From Erythrobacter sp. (GTDB lineage: Bacteria; Pseudomonadota; Alphaproteobacteria; Sphingomonadales; Sphingomonadaceae): a stretch of 8,595 nucleotides of DNA. This document shows positions 6,264-8,595 of the stretch, one piece after another. A program made the position numbers and the translations under genes. The notes beneath the pieces were generated by a model. It was not told the DNA's origin and did no database searches. It saw only the letters and a program-made list of their open reading frames with translations. How positions within the stretch are numbered: position 1 is the first letter of the stretch; each line of letters opens with the position of its first letter. Location of the stretch: the NCBI GenBank assembly GCA_013214365.1, contig JABSPI010000058.1, positions 1 through 8,595 of the forward strand. Reading direction: 5' to 3'.

Positions 6264-6938
6264 CTATTGCGCGTCCCATCCCCATGGCGCCGGCGGCGCA
6301 TCGACCGGCTGGCTGAGGTCAAATTCCACCCGGAAGAGCCGATCTTCGGGCGCTCCGCCCGCCTGTGTCCGGCGCAATTGGTAGGCGAATTGGGCACGCT
6401 CAGCCCCCGCCGGGTCGACCTCAACGGTCCAGACATTGGTCACCGATGCGCTCAATCCCTCACGCTCGAACATCTCCACGCTGAACCCGTCGACCGGAAA
6501 ATCCTGCGCCGACGCGGACCCTGCATCTGCGGTGTCTCCGCCATACATTGTCACCGCATCATCTTTTCCGTCCTTGTGGCGGTGATCATGTTTGAGCCGC
6601 AGGCCATTCTCGGTTCGCGTGATCAACCAGGTGCGCGATCGGTCCCATTCGCCTGCCTGCTGCACGTGAAATGGCACGGCGATTTGTGTGTCGCTGCATT
6701 CGCGCACATGCATCACCATGGCCGCCCCGACAAAATCGGCATCGGCCGGGTCATCGCTCACCAATTGTCCGGCATAGGCTTTGCCGCAATGGCTCGAGAG
6801 CGCGGCGAAAAACGCGTCTTGCGCGGGCGGCGCTGCAATGTTGGCTTTGCTCGTTTCGGTCTGTTCTGCATCTGGGGCGCACGCGGCAAGCGCCAAAGCC
6901 GGAGCCGCAGCAGCGCAGAAAATCGGTTTGTTCATCAT
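6264..6938 (-). CDS. predicted lipoprotein, conserved hypothetical
   Basis: The 224-residue product begins with a short lipoprotein signal peptide: a Lys at position 4, a hydrophobic Ala-rich stretch, and a lipobox L17-A18-A19-C20. The mature protein starts with a polar linker (to about 38). The globular part contains Cys51 and Cys81, which could form a disulfide, and a His/Asp-rich segment HDHRHKDGKDD (117-127) that could bind metal. I recognise it as a conserved bacterial protein of unknown function, with no enzymatic motif. ATGs at 6938 and 6935 are both possible; the GAGGG just before them is close to either. It shares its strand with the downstream nuclease gene and is divergent from the sulfotransferase gene. 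Export is well supported; function is not. Confidence 0.8.
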   Translation of the reverse strand: MMNKPIFCAAAAPALALAACAPDAEQTETSKANIAAPPAQDAFFAALSSHCGKAYAGQLVSDDPADADFVGAAMVMHVRECSDTQIAVPFHVQQAGEWDRSRTWLITRTENGLRLKHDHRHKDGKDDAVTMYGGDTADAGSASAQDFPVDGFSVEMFEREGLSASVTNVWTVEVDPAGAERAQFAYQLRRTQAGGAPEDRLFRVEFDLSQPVDAPPAPWGWDAQ

Positions 6939-7045
6939 CCCTCATGGCTAGCGATCTGTGCGGAAAATGTCGCGTCTCTTTTTCCTCACTTCGCAGGAGC
7001 GGTCTTTACAGGCTGAACGGCTCTGCGCTTGCCTTCACCCGCGTG

Positions 7046-7057
7046 CATCCTAGGATG
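7046..7057. promoter_or_regulatory. 12-bp perfect palindrome upstream of the sulfotransferase gene
   Basis: CATCCTAGGATG is a perfect palindrome ending 22 nt before the GTG start, inside the 141-bp divergent spacer between the lipoprotein and sulfotransferase genes. It could be an operator for a dimeric repressor. No clear -35/-10 pair was identified beside it, so this is a candidate only. Confidence 0.3.
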
Positions 7058-7079
7058 GGGGCAAACAGGGAGATGACAG

Positions 7080-8012
7080 GTGGGCGAAGGGGCCAAAGTG
7101 CCATTGCGCGAACGCGCGCGAAGCATTGCCGGACATGGCGAGATATTGGGCGCGGCGCTGAGCGGGGAACGGGTCCATTTCAAACCCTATGAGCCGCAAA
7201 AGGGCGATGTATTCATCACCAGTTGGGCCAAGAGCGGCACCACTTTGATGCAGCAAATGTTCCATCAATTGCGCACCGCAGGGCAAGGCGGCGATCTCGA
7301 TTTTGATGATATCAGCCGCGTCGTGCCGTGGGATGACACCGCGTTTCTGATCGATTTCGATATGACCACACCGCAAGTGGCCAGCCCGCGCGGGTTCAAA
7401 TCCCACCGCGATTATGACCGCCTGCCCGAAGGGATGCGCTATGTTGTGACCCTGCGCGATCCGAAGGAAACCTTTGTTTCCTATTACCGGTTTTTGACCG
7501 GTTGGCATTTTGAGCCGGGCTGCGTTTCCTATGCCGAATTTATGCCGATGTGGATGCAGGGCGGCCCGGGAGGCTGTGATTACGCCACCCATCTGCTCAG
7601 CTGGTACAAACGCCGTAGTTGTAGCGACAGTTTGGTGATGACCTATAAATGGGTGGTCAAAAACCGCGCCGCCACAATCCGCAAATTGGCCGATCTGTGC
7701 GCGATTGCGCTGACGCCTGAGGTGGAGGCTTTGGTGTTAGAGCGCACCACGCGCGACTTTATGAGCGATCACGAACATCTCTTCGATGACGCTATGGTGT
7801 GCGCCGCTCTGGAGCAGCGCGCCGGGCTTCCTGCAGCGGGCGATTCAACCAAAGTGCAAAAGACCGGCAGCACGGCCGACCTATTGCCGCGCGCGGTGGC
7901 CGATCAAATCGACGCCTATTGGGCGGAACGGATCGCCCCGGTCACCGGCCATGCGGATTTTGCCGCGCTGGCCGCGGAGGTTGACGCTGCGCATATTGCG
8001 CGCTCAGCGTAA
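7080..8012 (+). CDS. PAPS-dependent sulfotransferase family protein
   Basis: The 310-residue product fits the cytosolic-type sulfotransferase fold, which transfers a sulfuryl group from PAPS to a hydroxyl or amine. The 5'-phosphosulfate loop is TSWAKSGTT (47-55) with Lys51. A candidate catalytic base is His109 in FKSHRDY. The 3'-phosphate site is LRDPKETFVSYY (125-136) with Arg126 and Ser134. The C-terminal region that normally carries an RKGxxGDWK-like loop is represented only by a degenerate KTGSTADLLP (261-270). The start is GTG 7080 with AGGGAG at 7067-7072, 7 nt upstream; ATG 7073 is in another frame. The acceptor substrate cannot be predicted. Its stop lies only 2 nt from the stop of the convergent membrane gene. 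Confidence 0.88.
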   Translation: MGEGAKVPLRERARSIAGHGEILGAALSGERVHFKPYEPQKGDVFITSWAKSGTTLMQQMFHQLRTAGQGGDLDFDDISRVVPWDDTAFLIDFDMTTPQVASPRGFKSHRDYDRLPEGMRYVVTLRDPKETFVSYYRFLTGWHFEPGCVSYAEFMPMWMQGGPGGCDYATHLLSWYKRRSCSDSLVMTYKWVVKNRAATIRKLADLCAIALTPEVEALVLERTTRDFMSDHEHLFDDAMVCAALEQRAGLPAAGDSTKVQKTGSTADLLPRAVADQIDAYWAERIAPVTGHADFAALAAEVDAAHIARSA

Positions 8013-8014
8013 AG

Positions 8015-8446
8015 TTAAATCCACAGCGTCTTCGGGTCCGGCATAGGCTCGCGCTTTTGCGCCTTGAGCAGGCATATGACACTGCGCACGCCGAACCAAA
8101 CAGCAACGACAGGGTAGAGAAACGCGGCCACCAAGAACATGGCTGAACCCTTATAACCGCCGATTGAAACGAAAAAGAATACGCCCGAAACAATAAAGCC
8201 GAGCAGGCTGAACCAGAAGGTGCGGATGAGATAGGCGAAATGCGAATTGGCCCATTCGTCCTGATTGTCACCCGCCCATATATGCGCCAGCACGATCCCG
8301 ATCAGGCTGGAAATACCGGTTGCAAAGCCGGCCAGAATACCGGTTGCAAAGCCGGCCAGATAGAGCAGCGCAATCACAGTCGGCTGATTAAGATCAAAAC
8401 CGCTATTGGCCGGTGGTTTGGTATTGGTCGGAGATGGTTCGGTCAT
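8015..8446 (-). CDS. small membrane protein (DUF4870-like), with internal duplication
   Basis: The 143-residue product has a polar, Pro-rich N-terminus (1-20) and three hydrophobic segments at about 23-56, 76-96 and 101-127. The motif SHFAYLIRTFW (68-78) and the C-terminal PxPDPKTLW end are typical of a family of small bacterial membrane proteins resembling DUF4870, whose function is unknown. The first helix region is unusually long because of an exact in-frame repeat of LAGFATGI (30-37 and 38-45). ATG 8446 has a Shine-Dalgarno-like GGAAAGAG upstream at suitable spacing. No terminator was seen between it and the convergent sulfotransferase gene. The family assignment comes from motif memory and is moderate. 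Confidence 0.75.
   Translation of the reverse strand: MTEPSPTNTKPPANSGFDLNQPTVIALLYLAGFATGILAGFATGISSLIGIVLAHIWAGDNQDEWANSHFAYLIRTFWFSLLGFIVSGVFFFVSIGGYKGSAMFLVAAFLYPVVAVWFGVRSVICLLKAQKREPMPDPKTLWI
8312..8359. repeat. exact 24-bp tandem duplication inside the membrane-protein gene
   Basis: Two head-to-tail identical 24-bp units (8312-8335 and 8336-8359) encode LAGFATGI twice on the - strand. The reading frame is kept. The identity at the nucleotide level, including third codon positions, indicates a recent duplication, for example by replication slippage. Confidence 0.95.
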
Positions 8447-8595
8447 GCAGCACTCTTTCCAGCATGTGAAATCACTTTCATCCTACCCAAAGCGGCGGGC
8501 GGGGCAAGTCATTCCCTTCGCCCTTGGCGGGCCTCTCACCTGCACCAATCGCGCGGTCTGGCGCCCCAACCGCCGCGCTCGGCAAGGCCGGCATC
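8447..8595. other. window end without an assignable gene
   Basis: On the - strand, one frame is open from the window edge to a TGA near 8537 (ending RPRDWCR) and could be the 3' end of a gene lying beyond the window. A second frame is open to about 8482. Both are too short to recognise. The final bases on the + strand are also open. No tRNA or hairpin terminator was seen. Confidence 0.2.

Noticed and set aside
6117..7016. 299-residue + strand frame opposite the lipoprotein gene
   Set aside because: The - strand lipoprotein has a signal peptide, lipobox and family-like sequence; the + frame is an Arg/His-rich shadow.
1..8595. CRISPR arrays, tRNA/rRNA genes, insertion sequences, phage or defence genes
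   Set aside because: I saw no spaced direct repeats, clover-leaf signatures, transposase/integrase motifs or terminal inverted repeats anywhere in the window.

Overview
The window looks like chromosomal housekeeping DNA from an alphaproteobacterium, most likely a sphingomonad of the Erythrobacteraceae type. This is inferred from the moderately high G+C, GTG starts, the sequence style of the ribonucleotide reductase subunits (NrdA ending in CLSCQ, no ATP-cone), and a marked concentration of GANTC sites, the target of the alphaproteobacterial cell-cycle methylase CcrM. I see no transposase, integrase, CRISPR array, tRNA or rRNA.

Layout. 1-849: 3' part of an alpha/beta hydrolase gene (+), cut by the window edge. 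850-1464: a 615-bp non-coding region that acts as the nrdA upstream region and carries ten GANTC sites between 1000 and 1437. 1465-3513: nrdA, the large subunit of aerobic class I ribonucleotide reductase. 3527-3910 and 4029-4211: two small membrane-protein genes of unknown function. 4212-4502: non-coding, with five GANTC sites packed into 4384-4474. 4503-5543: nrdB, the radical-bearing small subunit. 5573-5621: a strong hairpin terminator between nrdB and the convergent gene. 5632-6174 (-): membrane-anchored staphylococcal-nuclease-like protein. 6264-6938 (-): lipoprotein of unknown function. 7080-8012 (+): PAPS-dependent sulfotransferase-like protein. 8015-8446 (-): small membrane protein with an exact 24-bp in-frame tandem duplication. 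8447-8595: no gene that I can assign.

How the parts work together. NrdA and NrdB form one enzyme (NDP to dNDP), but their genes are about 1 kb apart and each has its own regulatory region. The two regions share features: GANTC clusters, TTTTGCAC, and the 13-mer GGTTWATCCCCCG (12 of 13 positions identical). By eye count, 15 of the 22 GANTC sites in the window fall in these two short stretches. The best reading is that methylation state (CcrM/GcrA-type control), perhaps with another factor, couples dNTP supply to the cell cycle at two separate promoters. This regulatory arrangement is the most interesting feature here. The remaining genes appear to be unrelated single transcription units.
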